Assembly (NCBI RefSeq): GCF_002305895.1
Contig: NZ_CP022203.1
Coordinates: 4,628,501-4,692,500, forward strand
Source: Corallococcus macrosporus DSM 14697
GTDB taxonomy: Bacteria; Myxococcota; Myxococcia; Myxococcales; Myxococcaceae
Direction of reading: 5' to 3'
DNA length: 64,000 nt
The notes beneath the pieces were generated by a model. The model saw only the letters and a list, made by a program, of their open reading frames with translations. It made no database searches and was not told the DNA's origin. The position numbers and the translations under genes were made by a program. Within the stretch, counting starts at the first letter, position 1, and every line of letters starts with the position of its first letter. This document shows, piece after piece, positions 30,314 through 38,802 of this stretch.

Positions 30314-30418
30314 GTGGAGACCGTTGTACCCCATTCCCCGCCCGCATGCCGCTCCCCGGCCCCCCGGGGTGAGGCGCGGCCACTGGCGGTGCCCGACGGG
30401 CTGCTATGCTTGTCAGCC

Positions 30419-31186
30419 GTGAAACAGCCGCCTGTCACACCTTCTGTCTCGCTCCCTGGCCGCAAGCGCCGGCTCGGGGAGATTCTCATGGACGCCGGGC
30501 TCCTCTCGGAGACCCAGCTCCGCTCCGCCCTCGCCGAGCAGCGCAAATGGGGCGGCAAGCTGGGCCTCACCCTGGTGCACATGGGGTACGTGGACGAAAG
30601 CTCCATGGTCCACGCCCTGTCGCGGCAGCTCGCCATCCCCACGGTGGACCTGGAGCAGCACACGCCGGCGCCGCTGGCCTTGCAGGCGCTCCGGGCGGAC
30701 ATCGCCGAGCGCTACACCGTCTTCCCCATTGCCGCGGACCCGGCCACCAAGACAGTCACGGTCGCCACCGCCGACCCCACCAACGTGGAGGCCTTCCAGG
30801 AGCTGGCCTTCCACAGCGGGCAGCGGCTCCAGGTCGTCGTCGCGAGCGCGTCCTCCATCGAGCGCGCCATCCGCCGCCACTACCATGGGGAGGTCACTTC
30901 GACGACGGCGACCCCGCTGTCCTTCGGCATGGACGAGCCCACCTTCGAGCTGGCGCCTCCGGCCGAGAGCGAGCCCCTGTCCGTGGCCGTGCGGGCGGCC
31001 TCGGCGGCCCTGGCCCAGCCGGGCCGTGAAGCGGAGCTCGCCCAGCGCGTGGAGGAGCTGACGCAGCAGGTGGCGGGGCTGGAGCGGATGGTGGCCCAGC
31101 AGGCCCGGTCGCTGCGGGCCATGCTGGAGCTGCTGGAGACGCGCGGACTGGTGACGCGGGACGACTACCTCGCCAAGGTCCGCTGA
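30419..31186 (+). CDS. Stand-alone GspE N-terminal (MshEN) domain protein
   Basis: About 255 residues. RRLGEILMDAGLLSETQLRSALAEQRKWGGKLGLTLVHMGYVDESSMVHALSRQLAIPTVDLEQH is the type II secretion/type IV pilus ATPase N-terminal domain; in MshE this domain binds cyclic di-GMP through RLGxxLxxxG and LxxxL-type motifs, which are present here in recognisable form. There is no ATPase domain. A coiled-coil follows at the C-terminus (AELAQRVEELTQQVAGLERMVAQQARSLRAML). It may be a c-di-GMP-responsive adaptor. GTG 30419 is taken as start; ATG 30488 is an alternative. Convergent with the gene at 31225. Confidence 0.75.
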   Translation: MKQPPVTPSVSLPGRKRRLGEILMDAGLLSETQLRSALAEQRKWGGKLGLTLVHMGYVDESSMVHALSRQLAIPTVDLEQHTPAPLALQALRADIAERYTVFPIAADPATKTVTVATADPTNVEAFQELAFHSGQRLQVVVASASSIERAIRRHYHGEVTSTTATPLSFGMDEPTFELAPPAESEPLSVAVRAASAALAQPGREAELAQRVEELTQQVAGLERMVAQQARSLRAMLELLETRGLVTRDDYLAKVR

Positions 31187-31224
31187 GGCCTCCCGGGTGG
31201 ACCTCCGGGGGCGTTCCGCGCGCC

Positions 31225-33261
31225 TCAGACGAGGATGAGGTCCTCCTCCACGCCGGCTTCGGTCAGCACGCGCTGCGTGCGCCGGAGCCGCTCGTCGCTC
31301 AGGTCGGAGATCAGCGCCAGGATCTGCGGGTGGCTGGAGATGAGCGTGTCGAAGTCGGCGCGCGGCAGCCGCAACAGCGTGGTGTGCCGGGTGGCCGTGA
31401 CGGTCGCGGTGGCGGGCGTCTTCTGGAGCAGGGAAATCTCTCCGAACACCTCCCCTTCCCGGAGCTGCGTCAGGAGGTGGCCGTCCTTGCGCACCTCCAC
31501 CTCGCCGGACAGGACCACGTAGAGGCCGTCGGTCGGGTCGCCATCTCGGATGATGACGGTGTCCCGCTCCACGTCCCGGGAGCGGAAGCGCTCCACGAGC
31601 GCGCGCCGGTCGCTCCGGCCGAACAGCCGGAACAGCTCCGACGTGTTCATGACGTTCGTGAGCATGCGCTGCCGGCAGAACTTCTTCAGGGCCTGGGCCA
31701 CCTGGGGGTGGCTTCGCGACAGCTCGGCGAGCACGCCCGCGGAGATCTCCAGGAGCTGCGTGTCCTCGGACGCGGACTCCACCGAGGCCGTGCGCGCCGC
31801 GCCCGAGAGCAGCGCCATCTCTCCGAAGAAGGTGCCGCCTTCCAGCGTCGCCAGGTCCTGGCGCGCGCCGTTCTCCGTCCGGAAGACGCGCACCGCGCCC
31901 TCACAGATGACGTAGAAGGCGTCGCCGTGGCTGCCCTGCTGGATGATGCGCTCGCCGGGGCCGAAGCGCCGCAGCGGGCAGCGCTCGAACAGCTCGATGA
32001 AGGCGTCGCGGGGCAGGTCGGAGAAGAGTGGAATCGTGGGCAGCGTGTCCAGGGAGGCCGCATCCGCCGGGGCCTCCTCCGTCAGGCTGTCGAGCTCCTC
32101 CTCGACGCCGTCGCTGCTGGCCGGGGCCGCCAGCCCCTGACGGTGGAGCCCCGCCTGTGCCGCCAGCTCCACCGCGTGCAGCAGGGAGTCCGCCTCCAGC
32201 TCCAGCTCCGTGAAGGACGACGGGCTCGACGCCGTCCGGAGGGAGGCGCCCAGCGCGGAGGACAGGTCGTGCACCGGGAGCACGCTGGCGCCCGCGGGCG
32301 CCGCTTGCTCCGCGCGGCGGGGGCGCAGGCCCGGGGGCGCGGAGGACGCCGAGGCATCAACGGTGGAGGGAACGGGCGCCGTGGGCGGCTGCTCGCTGAT
32401 GGGTGATGCCAGGGCCTGCCAGCGGCCGCTGTTCGAGACGGGACGCGGCGTCGGAGCCTCGGGCTCTGACGCGCGAGGTGCTCCGACGGCGGGCACCCGC
32501 TGGGACGCGCGAGGCGCCAGACCGGGAGGCAGCGCGCTCGTCGCCGCGCGCGCGCCCCCGGGCTGCACAGCGGGGAGCCGCGTCGCGAGCGGCGGCGTCA
32601 CCGGCTCGCTGGCGGGCATCGCGGTTGGTTCGGGTCGAGATTCAGGCGGCACGGCGGCGGTCGAGGTGGCGATGTCCAGCGTCAGCTCCACACCCGCCGA
32701 GGCTTCGTCGTGGGCCAGGCCGATCTGGACGGAATGGACGACTTCTTCGTGGCCACTGGAGGGCTCGTTCGCGGACAGCGCCAGCTCGGGTGGCGGCTCC
32801 GAGGAGACGTCCACTGCCGGGCCACGCGCCGCCAACGGCGCTGGCGAAGCGCCGTCCCCCCCACCGCTCCGTGCCGCTGGCGCCTCGGGCTTCGTCACGG
32901 CCGACGCGCTGCTCATGGGGCCACGGACGCGAGCGCCCGCAGGCGTGCCTCTGCGGGCATACAGGTCCGCGAGCATCTGCTGCACCCCGCGATGCGCCGG
33001 GTCCAGCTCCAGGATGAGCTTGCTCGCGGCGATGGCGCGCGGGAGGAAGCCGTCCCTCGCGAAGCCTTCCGCCGCGGCCTGGTACGCCGAGATGGCCCGG
33101 TCCTTCTGCCCCGCCTTCACCCAGGCATCCCCGGAGCGGAGTCTCGACTGGTGGTCCTTGGGTTCGGCCCGGCAGTAGTCCTCGTAGAGCTCCGCGGCTT
33201 TGGAAAAGCGCCCCTTGGTGAATGCCTCGGTCGCCTTGTCCTTCAGCTTGCGCAGCTCCAT
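31225..33261 (-). CDS. TPR protein with two cyclic-nucleotide-binding domains
   Basis: 678 residues. Residues 1-105 form TPR-like helices (AFTKGRFSKAAELYEDYCRAEPKD). About 300 residues of low-complexity Pro/Ala/Ser linker follow. Two cNMP-binding domains end the protein. The first has GDAFYVICEGAVRVF and FGEMALLSGAARTASV with the arginine that grips the cyclic phosphate; the second has DGLYVVLSGEVEVR and FGEISLLQKTPATATV, where that arginine is replaced by alanine, so it may not bind ligand. Probably cytoplasmic. Its ATG overlaps the stop of the HEAT-repeat lipoprotein gene by one base (TGATG). Confidence 0.85.
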   Translation of the reverse strand: MELRKLKDKATEAFTKGRFSKAAELYEDYCRAEPKDHQSRLRSGDAWVKAGQKDRAISAYQAAAEGFARDGFLPRAIAASKLILELDPAHRGVQQMLADLYARRGTPAGARVRGPMSSASAVTKPEAPAARSGGGDGASPAPLAARGPAVDVSSEPPPELALSANEPSSGHEEVVHSVQIGLAHDEASAGVELTLDIATSTAAVPPESRPEPTAMPASEPVTPPLATRLPAVQPGGARAATSALPPGLAPRASQRVPAVGAPRASEPEAPTPRPVSNSGRWQALASPISEQPPTAPVPSTVDASASSAPPGLRPRRAEQAAPAGASVLPVHDLSSALGASLRTASSPSSFTELELEADSLLHAVELAAQAGLHRQGLAAPASSDGVEEELDSLTEEAPADAASLDTLPTIPLFSDLPRDAFIELFERCPLRRFGPGERIIQQGSHGDAFYVICEGAVRVFRTENGARQDLATLEGGTFFGEMALLSGAARTASVESASEDTQLLEISAGVLAELSRSHPQVAQALKKFCRQRMLTNVMNTSELFRLFGRSDRRALVERFRSRDVERDTVIIRDGDPTDGLYVVLSGEVEVRKDGHLLTQLREGEVFGEISLLQKTPATATVTATRHTTLLRLPRADFDTLISSHPQILALISDLSDERLRRTQRVLTEAGVEEDLILV

Positions 33262-35381
33262 CAGCGGGCCCCCTCCGAAGCCGTGCTCTCGGACAGTGGC
33301 GCCGCGCCCGCGGCCTCACGCACCGTGCGGAAGTAGTCCCCCTTGAGGGCCTCCAACGGGTCCGCATGGGCAGCGCTGCCCAGCTTCCGCAGCGAGGACG
33401 CCGCCGCCGCGCGGATCTCCGGCATGTCGTGGAACAGGTCCTTGGCCACCGCGTCGGCCGCCTGCGCGTCGCCGATGCTCCCCAGCGCCAGGAGCACGTC
33501 CCGGCGGGCCACGCTGTTGGGCTCGTCCAGGGCCTTCACCAACGTGGGAACCGCGTCCTTCGCCTGCAGGCGCCCCAGCAACGCCGCCGCGAGCGCCGCC
33601 TCCGGCCCGCCTTCACGGACCACCGCCTGGAGCGGCGCGGACGCCGAGGCCGGCACGCCACTGCCCCGCGTGAGCGCATCCAAGGCCAGCAGCTTCTCGC
33701 TGCCCATCTTCGGCAGCAGCTCGATGAGCGCGGCCTGCCCCGCCTCTCCCGCGTCCGCGAGCGCCTGGGCCAGGGCCTTCTGCAGGTCGCGGTCGGGATC
33801 GATGAGTCCAGCCTTGGCCACCGCCACGCCCTCGGGGCCCAGCCGCGCCAGCCCCACCAGGGCCGCCACGCGCAGCGCGGGGCTGGAATCCTGGGTGTAG
33901 CCCGTGAGCAGCTCCAGGGCGCCGGGCGCCTTCAGCGTTCCCAGCGCCCGCAGCAGCGTCGCCAGGGGCACCAGCCGCTCCGCCGCCACGTCGTCGTAGA
34001 GCTCGGTGGGCACGCGGTGCCGCACCACGTCCCGGCCGCTCTCGCGCACCCGGGCGGCGTTGAGCTCCTTCACACGCCCCAGCAGGTCCGCGTGCCGCGA
34101 GGGCCGGTCATCATTCATGCCGGGCATCGTCTGAGTCGGCGGCATGGTCGAAGGATCGAAGCCCAGGCCGAACTTCTCTGGCAGCGCCTGGGTCACCCAG
34201 TCGGCGCGCAGCGCCTCCAGGCCCTTGCTCTCCTGCTCGTACAGCTTCTGCACCGCGGGCACCACCGATGCATCGCCCAGCTCGGCCACGGCCTCCACCG
34301 CGAGCAGGCGCATGGACGCATCCGGGTGGCTCAGCCACGGCACGACCTTCCCGAGCAGCGGCAGCGCCGTGGGGCCCAACCCCGTGATGGCCTGGAGCCC
34401 ACCGACCGCGGTGGCCGGACGCGCCAGCCGCTCGCCAATGGGGTCCACCGGGCAGCCCCCCCGAGCGCGCATGGCCCGGCCGGCGACCAGCGCCTCCGCG
34501 GGCGCGCCCTCCAGCACGATGGCGCACAGCGCCGCGTCCGTCTGTGGCGTCCGGGGGAAGGACACGATGGCATCGGTGGCCAGCGGGCTGACGGCGCTCT
34601 TCTCCACCGCCACGAGCTGGAGCCGCTGCGTGGCCACCGGGTCCTGGAGCTTCATCAGGGCGTGGATGGCGGACTCGCGCAGCTCGGGGAAGTTCTCCTC
34701 CAGGAGCAGCGCGATGGGCCCCACCGCGCGCTTGTCCCCGGCGTCGCCCAGGCCGCGGACGGCGGCGGCGGCGAGGATGACCTGGCTGTCGCGCACCATG
34801 GGGAGCAGCCGGTTGACGGCGTCGGGGCGGCCGCTCTTGCCCAGCTCCTCGGCGGCGCCCACGCGCTCGGGCAGCGCGCCTTCCGTCAGCGCGAGCTGGT
34901 TGCGATCCCACTGCGAGCGGGCCTCGGCGGCGACCACCTCCGCCATGGCGCCGGGCACGTTGGCGTTCTTCAGCGCCTGGACGATGATCCGCCGCGTGGC
35001 CCGGCCCCGCCGTCCGTACTGGAGCGTGAGGTAGGCCTTGGCCTTCTCGTTGTTCACCTTGGACAGCGCCATGGCGGCGCGGCCCTGGACCTCTTCGTCG
35101 GCGTCCTCGAGCAGCTCGCCCAGGAGGTCGACGACGCGGGCGTCCTGGCTCTCCCCCAGGGCCACGGCGGCCTCGGCCCGGACGATGGCGGCGAAGTCCT
35201 TCGCCGCGCGGGTGAACAGGACGAGGTCATCCGGGTTGCCCTGCCCGGCCAGCTTCTTCACCGCGAGAGCGCGGACCTCCGGGCGGGGACTCTGGAGGTC
35301 CGCGAGGAGCTGATCCCTGCTGCCGTTACAGCCGAGGAGCAGGGCAAGAGCGAGAATGAGGGGGCGCGCGCCGGTTCGCAT
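33261..35381 (-). CDS. HEAT-repeat lipoprotein
   Basis: 706 residues. The signal MRTGARPLILALALLLGC anchors the protein by Cys18. Nearly all the rest is HEAT/PBS-lyase-like helical repeats of about 30 residues, for example SPRPEVRALAVKKLAGQGNPDDLVLF, AIVRAEAAVALGESQDARVVDLLGEL, SNSVARRDVLLALGSIGDAQAADAVAK and MPEIRAAAASSLRKLGSAA. Such solenoids bind other proteins. It is translationally coupled to the cyclic-nucleotide-binding protein downstream, although one is predicted outside and the other inside the inner membrane, which is puzzling. ATG 35381 begins the signal peptide. Confidence 0.83.
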   Translation of the reverse strand: MRTGARPLILALALLLGCNGSRDQLLADLQSPRPEVRALAVKKLAGQGNPDDLVLFTRAAKDFAAIVRAEAAVALGESQDARVVDLLGELLEDADEEVQGRAAMALSKVNNEKAKAYLTLQYGRRGRATRRIIVQALKNANVPGAMAEVVAAEARSQWDRNQLALTEGALPERVGAAEELGKSGRPDAVNRLLPMVRDSQVILAAAAVRGLGDAGDKRAVGPIALLLEENFPELRESAIHALMKLQDPVATQRLQLVAVEKSAVSPLATDAIVSFPRTPQTDAALCAIVLEGAPAEALVAGRAMRARGGCPVDPIGERLARPATAVGGLQAITGLGPTALPLLGKVVPWLSHPDASMRLLAVEAVAELGDASVVPAVQKLYEQESKGLEALRADWVTQALPEKFGLGFDPSTMPPTQTMPGMNDDRPSRHADLLGRVKELNAARVRESGRDVVRHRVPTELYDDVAAERLVPLATLLRALGTLKAPGALELLTGYTQDSSPALRVAALVGLARLGPEGVAVAKAGLIDPDRDLQKALAQALADAGEAGQAALIELLPKMGSEKLLALDALTRGSGVPASASAPLQAVVREGGPEAALAAALLGRLQAKDAVPTLVKALDEPNSVARRDVLLALGSIGDAQAADAVAKDLFHDMPEIRAAAASSLRKLGSAAHADPLEALKGDYFRTVREAAGAAPLSESTASEGAR

Positions 35382-35436
35382 CGGCGGCGGTTATATCAAT
35401 CCCCCTCGGTTCCCGCCCAATCCACCGCGTCAGGTC

Positions 35437-37788
35437 TCAACGCGGACGGCGAGGCCCCCGGGGAGGTGGCCGGCCCGCGCCGCCCCGGGGCCGCTCGTTG
35501 CTCCAGCGCGGCGCGCTCGCCCGCTCCTTCTTCTTGTCCCAGGCCTGGAATCCGCCGGACTTCTCGGCGGGAGGGCCCTTGCGAGCCCCGGCCCGAACCA
35601 CGCGTTCACGGGGATTCCCGCTTTCGTCGGTGGGCGTCCAGGTGGAGCGCGCGGGGCGTCCGCCCGCGGCCCCCTCACGGCGAGGCCCGCCCCGGCCACG
35701 CGGGGCGCTCCCCTCTTCCGAGCGGGGCTTCCATTCCCGGCGCTCCGGGCGGCCCGCGCCCGCGGCGCCGGAACGCGGCGAGGAGGCACGGCCCTCACCC
35801 CGCGGCGCACGGCTGGCGGTGCCTCCCGCGCGCGGCGCGCGGCTCCGCGGAGCATCGTCTCCGCCCGCGCTCCACTCGCGGCGCTCCGGCCGGCCCGCGC
35901 CACGGCTCCGGGGGGCGTCTCCCTCGCCGCTGCCCCAGGTGCGGCGCTCCGGGCGGCCCGCGCCAGGGGCTCGGCTGCGCGGCGCGGCGTCACCACCCGC
36001 GCTCCACTCACGGCGCTCCGGCCGGCCCGCGCCACGGCTCCGAGGGGCAGCGCCCTCGTCTCCGTCGGCGGAACGACGGCCAGCGGCCGCGCCACCACCG
36101 AACGCGCGGCGCTCACCGCCACGCCCACGCGGCGCGGCGCCTTCGTCGCCTCCGAAAGCACGACGGGCGCCACCGGCACCACGAGCCGCGGAAGCACCAC
36201 CTTCGTCACGGCCGAAGGAGCGGCCCGTTCCACGGCCACGGGGGGCGCCCTCGTCGCCACCGAAGGTGCGGCCCGCACTACGGCCACGAGGCGCATCGGA
36301 CTCACCGAAACCAGCGCGAGCGCCACGCCCACGCGGCGCGCCTGCGTCATCGCCACCGAAGGTGCGGCCCGCGCTACGCCCACGCGGAGCCTCGGACCCG
36401 CCGAAGCCAGCGCGAGGTCCCCGGCTACGCGGCGCGCCCTCGTCACCACCGAAGGAGCGGCCCGCGCTACGGCTGCGCGGCGCGCCCTCGTCGCCACCGA
36501 AGGAGCGACCCGCGCTACGCCCACGCGGAGCCTCGGACCCGCCGACGCCAGCGCGAGTTCCCCGGCCACGCGGCGCGCCCTCGTCGCCACCAAAGGAGCG
36601 GCCCGCGGCACGGCCACGCGGTGCGCCCGCTTCGTCGCCTCCGAACGAACGGCCGCCACGACCACCCTCGGCACCCGGCGAGCGGCCCGCGCTCCGGCCA
36701 CGCGGCGCACCCTCGTCACCACCGAAGGAGCGGCCCGCACCCCGGCCACGCGCCGCGCCGCCTTCACCGAAGCCAGCACGCGCGCCCCGGCCACGCGGCG
36801 CACCCGCGTCATCGCCACCGAACGAGCGACGCGCCGGCTTGCCCGCTGCCGAGGCCCCCTTGGCCCGCCCGAAGCGCGCCAGGCTCGAACCGCCCTCGGC
36901 GGCGCCCTTGGCAGCACGGGCCGGCGCCTTGCGCGCGGGCCTGGCGGCCACCGGCGAGTCCTCATCCATGGACAGCTCCGCCTCATCATCCGAGTCGAAG
37001 CCCGGCGCCGCACGGCCATGCCGGCGCGGCGGCAGCTTCAGCTCACCCGCCGGCGGCGCGGCCTTGCCATCCGACACCGCGTTCAGCAGCTCCACCTCGC
37101 TCGTCTTGAGCGGGCGCAGCTCACCGGGGCGCAGCCCTTCCACGCCCACGCCGGCGTAGGACGGACGGAACAGGCGCACCACCGGGTGCCCCACCGCGGC
37201 GCACAGCCGCTTGATGAGGTGCGGGCGGCCTTCCGCTACGACAATCTTCAGCCAGGTGTTCCGCTCCGCCGCCTCGAACACGCCCACCGACACCGGCGTG
37301 GCCATGCCGTCTTCCAGCCGCACGCCGCCGCGCAGCTTGTCCAGCGTGGCCGCGTCCGGCGAGCCCTTCACCTTCGCCAGGTAGGTGCGCGGGACCTGGA
37401 AGCTGGGGTGCGTCAGCTTGTGCGCCAGCGCCCCATCGTCCGTGAACAGCAGCGCGCCCTCGGCGTCGTAGTCCAGGCGGCCCACGGGGAACAGGCGCTT
37501 GCCCGTCTCTTCCACGTAGTTGGCCACCGTGGGCCGGCCCTGCGGATCCGACAGCGTCGTCACGACGCCCACGGGCTTGTAGAGCAGGAAGTAGGAGGAT
37601 TCATCCGGCGGCGTGACGAGCGTCCCGTCCACCGTCACCAGGTCCGTGCCGGGCTCCACGCGGCTGCCCAGCTCCGTCACCGTCTTGTTGTTCACCGCGA
37701 CGCGGCCCGCGGTAATCAGCTCTTCTGCATGCCGGCGCGAAGCAACTCCCGCGCGGGCCAGGTACTTCTGTAGTCGTTCGGCCGCCAT
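35437..37788 (-). CDS. rluB: RsuA/RluB-family pseudouridine synthase with giant Arg/Gly-rich tail
   Basis: 783 residues. Residues 1-60 are an S4 RNA-binding domain (ERLQKYLARAGVASRRHAEELI). Residues 65-235 are the pseudouridine synthase: YKPVGVVTTLSDPQGRPTV, PVGRLDYDAEGALLFT with the catalytic Asp106, and LIKRLCAAVGHPVVRLFR. This family isomerises uridine in large or small subunit rRNA; RluB-type is the likelier member. Residues about 250-783 are low complexity: an acidic patch (DSDDEAELSMDED), then roughly ten units around RSFGGDEGAPRGRGAR and several around GRPERREW. The tail is over twice the size of the enzyme, strongly basic and probably disordered, suggesting RNA or ribosome tethering. 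Confidence 0.9.
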   Translation of the reverse strand: MAAERLQKYLARAGVASRRHAEELITAGRVAVNNKTVTELGSRVEPGTDLVTVDGTLVTPPDESSYFLLYKPVGVVTTLSDPQGRPTVANYVEETGKRLFPVGRLDYDAEGALLFTDDGALAHKLTHPSFQVPRTYLAKVKGSPDAATLDKLRGGVRLEDGMATPVSVGVFEAAERNTWLKIVVAEGRPHLIKRLCAAVGHPVVRLFRPSYAGVGVEGLRPGELRPLKTSEVELLNAVSDGKAAPPAGELKLPPRRHGRAAPGFDSDDEAELSMDEDSPVAARPARKAPARAAKGAAEGGSSLARFGRAKGASAAGKPARRSFGGDDAGAPRGRGARAGFGEGGAARGRGAGRSFGGDEGAPRGRSAGRSPGAEGGRGGRSFGGDEAGAPRGRAAGRSFGGDEGAPRGRGTRAGVGGSEAPRGRSAGRSFGGDEGAPRSRSAGRSFGGDEGAPRSRGPRAGFGGSEAPRGRSAGRTFGGDDAGAPRGRGARAGFGESDAPRGRSAGRTFGGDEGAPRGRGTGRSFGRDEGGASAARGAGGARRAFGGDEGAAPRGRGGERRAFGGGAAAGRRSADGDEGAAPRSRGAGRPERREWSAGGDAAPRSRAPGAGRPERRTWGSGEGDAPRSRGAGRPERREWSAGGDDAPRSRAPRAGGTASRAPRGEGRASSPRSGAAGAGRPERREWKPRSEEGSAPRGRGGPRREGAAGGRPARSTWTPTDESGNPRERVVRAGARKGPPAEKSGGFQAWDKKKERASAPRWSNERPRGGAGRPPPRGPRRPR
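36111..36825 (-). repeat. Tandem coding repeat (SFGGD-GAPRGR units) in the rluB tail
   Basis: About ten imperfect units encode (S/T)FGGD(D/E)(A)GAPRGRxA, alternating with AGFGxxxAPRGR. The DNA repeats are near-identical in places, so slippage or recombination is likely to change the unit number between strains. A second, looser set encoding GRPERREW follows downstream to about 35740. Strong G over C bias keeps several other frames open, producing long spurious reading frames on both strands. Confidence 0.8.
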
Positions 37789-37812
37789 ACCATCCTTCTT
37801 CCATGCTGCCCG

Positions 37813-38802
37813 TCACTCGGGCTTGGGCCCCGTCGTATCACCCGTCTCGGGTTTTGGGGGCGTCGTGTCCAGGACGCTGGAGCTGACCTTCTGTGTCCGG
37901 TCCGCGGCCGCCATGGCCTCTTCCAGGTCCTCCAGCGCGGCTTCGCTGGCCGCCGCGCTCTTCTCCATCCGCTTCGTGAACGCCGGGTCCGACAGCGCTT
38001 CCACCGTCCCCGCCGCCGGCGGCGCCGGCTTGTCTTCCTTCTCGACGATCTCCCGGTGCTCCTGCGTCAGCTCGTGGAACTCACGCAGCGTGGGCAGCGC
38101 CGACAGGTCCTTCAGCGCGAAGAACTCCAGGAACTCACGGGACGTTCCATAGAGGATGGGCCGGCCCACCTCTTCGCGCTTGCCCAATATCTTCACCAGC
38201 TTGCGGTCCATCAGGGCCTTGATGACCGCGCCGCAGTCCACGCCGCGGATGTCTTCAATCTCCGGCCGCGTCACCGGCTGCCGGTACGCGATGATGGCCA
38301 GCGTCTCCACCGCCGCGCGGGTGAGGCGCTGCGGCTTCACCCGCAGGTAGCGCCGGACGTACTCGCCCGAGTGCGGGTCCGTCCGGAACTGCCAGCCGCC
38401 CGCCACCTCGTACAGCACGATGCCGCTGATGCCGTCGCGGTGGATGCCGGAGAGCTGGTTCAGGGCCTCGGCGATGAGCTCCCGCTCGATGCCCGTGGCC
38501 ATGTACAGCTCGTCCACCGACAGCGGCCGCTCCGCCACGAAGAGCACGCTCTCGATGACGGTGCGGATGCGGTCCGTGGACAGCTTGCGGCTCTTGGAGA
38601 CGAGCTTCTCGAAGGACGTCTCCAGGTCCGGAGGCGCCTCGTCCGAGTCCTCCTCGATGGAGGCCGCCTCGAACTCGTCCAGCTCGTCCGCGGGGCCGGG
38701 GCCCGTGACGGCAGCGATTTCCTCTTCGGAGAACGGGCCGGGGCCGCCGGGGGTGCCCGGTTCGGGAGTCTCGTCCTGCGGTCCGTCGCTACCGGTAGTC
38801 AC
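37813..38802 (-). CDS. scpB: Condensin-associated protein ScpB
   Basis: 329 residues. The winged-helix pair of ScpB is clear: LSTDRIRTVIESVLFVAERPLSVDELYMATGIERELIAEALNQLS, GGWQFRTDPHSGEYVRRYL, LTRAAVETLAIIAYRQPVTRPEIEDIRGVD and VGRPILYGTSREFLEFFALKDLSALP. ScpB dimerises and binds ScpA to form, with SMC, the chromosome-segregation condensin. A Pro/Glu-rich N-terminal extension of about 70 residues and an 80-residue C-terminal tail exceed the usual size. GTG 38802 overlaps the end of scpA by 14 bases, giving coupling. The rluB start lies 24 bases past its stop, so rluB probably belongs to the same operon. Confidence 0.93.
   Translation of the reverse strand: MTTGSDGPQDETPEPGTPGGPGPFSEEEIAAVTGPGPADELDEFEAASIEEDSDEAPPDLETSFEKLVSKSRKLSTDRIRTVIESVLFVAERPLSVDELYMATGIERELIAEALNQLSGIHRDGISGIVLYEVAGGWQFRTDPHSGEYVRRYLRVKPQRLTRAAVETLAIIAYRQPVTRPEIEDIRGVDCGAVIKALMDRKLVKILGKREEVGRPILYGTSREFLEFFALKDLSALPTLREFHELTQEHREIVEKEDKPAPPAAGTVEALSDPAFTKRMEKSAAASEAALEDLEEAMAAADRTQKVSSSVLDTTPPKPETGDTTGPKPE

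Noticed and set aside
33222-37109. 1,295-codon plus-strand frame
   Set aside because: Runs antisense to the HEAT-repeat and rluB genes with Arg/His-rich low complexity and no domain.
35356-37773. 805-codon plus-strand frame opposite the rluB tail
   Set aside because: It is a shadow of the biased Arg/Gly repeat coding; its translation is low-complexity Ala/Thr/Arg and matches no family, whereas the minus strand encodes a clear pseudouridine synthase.
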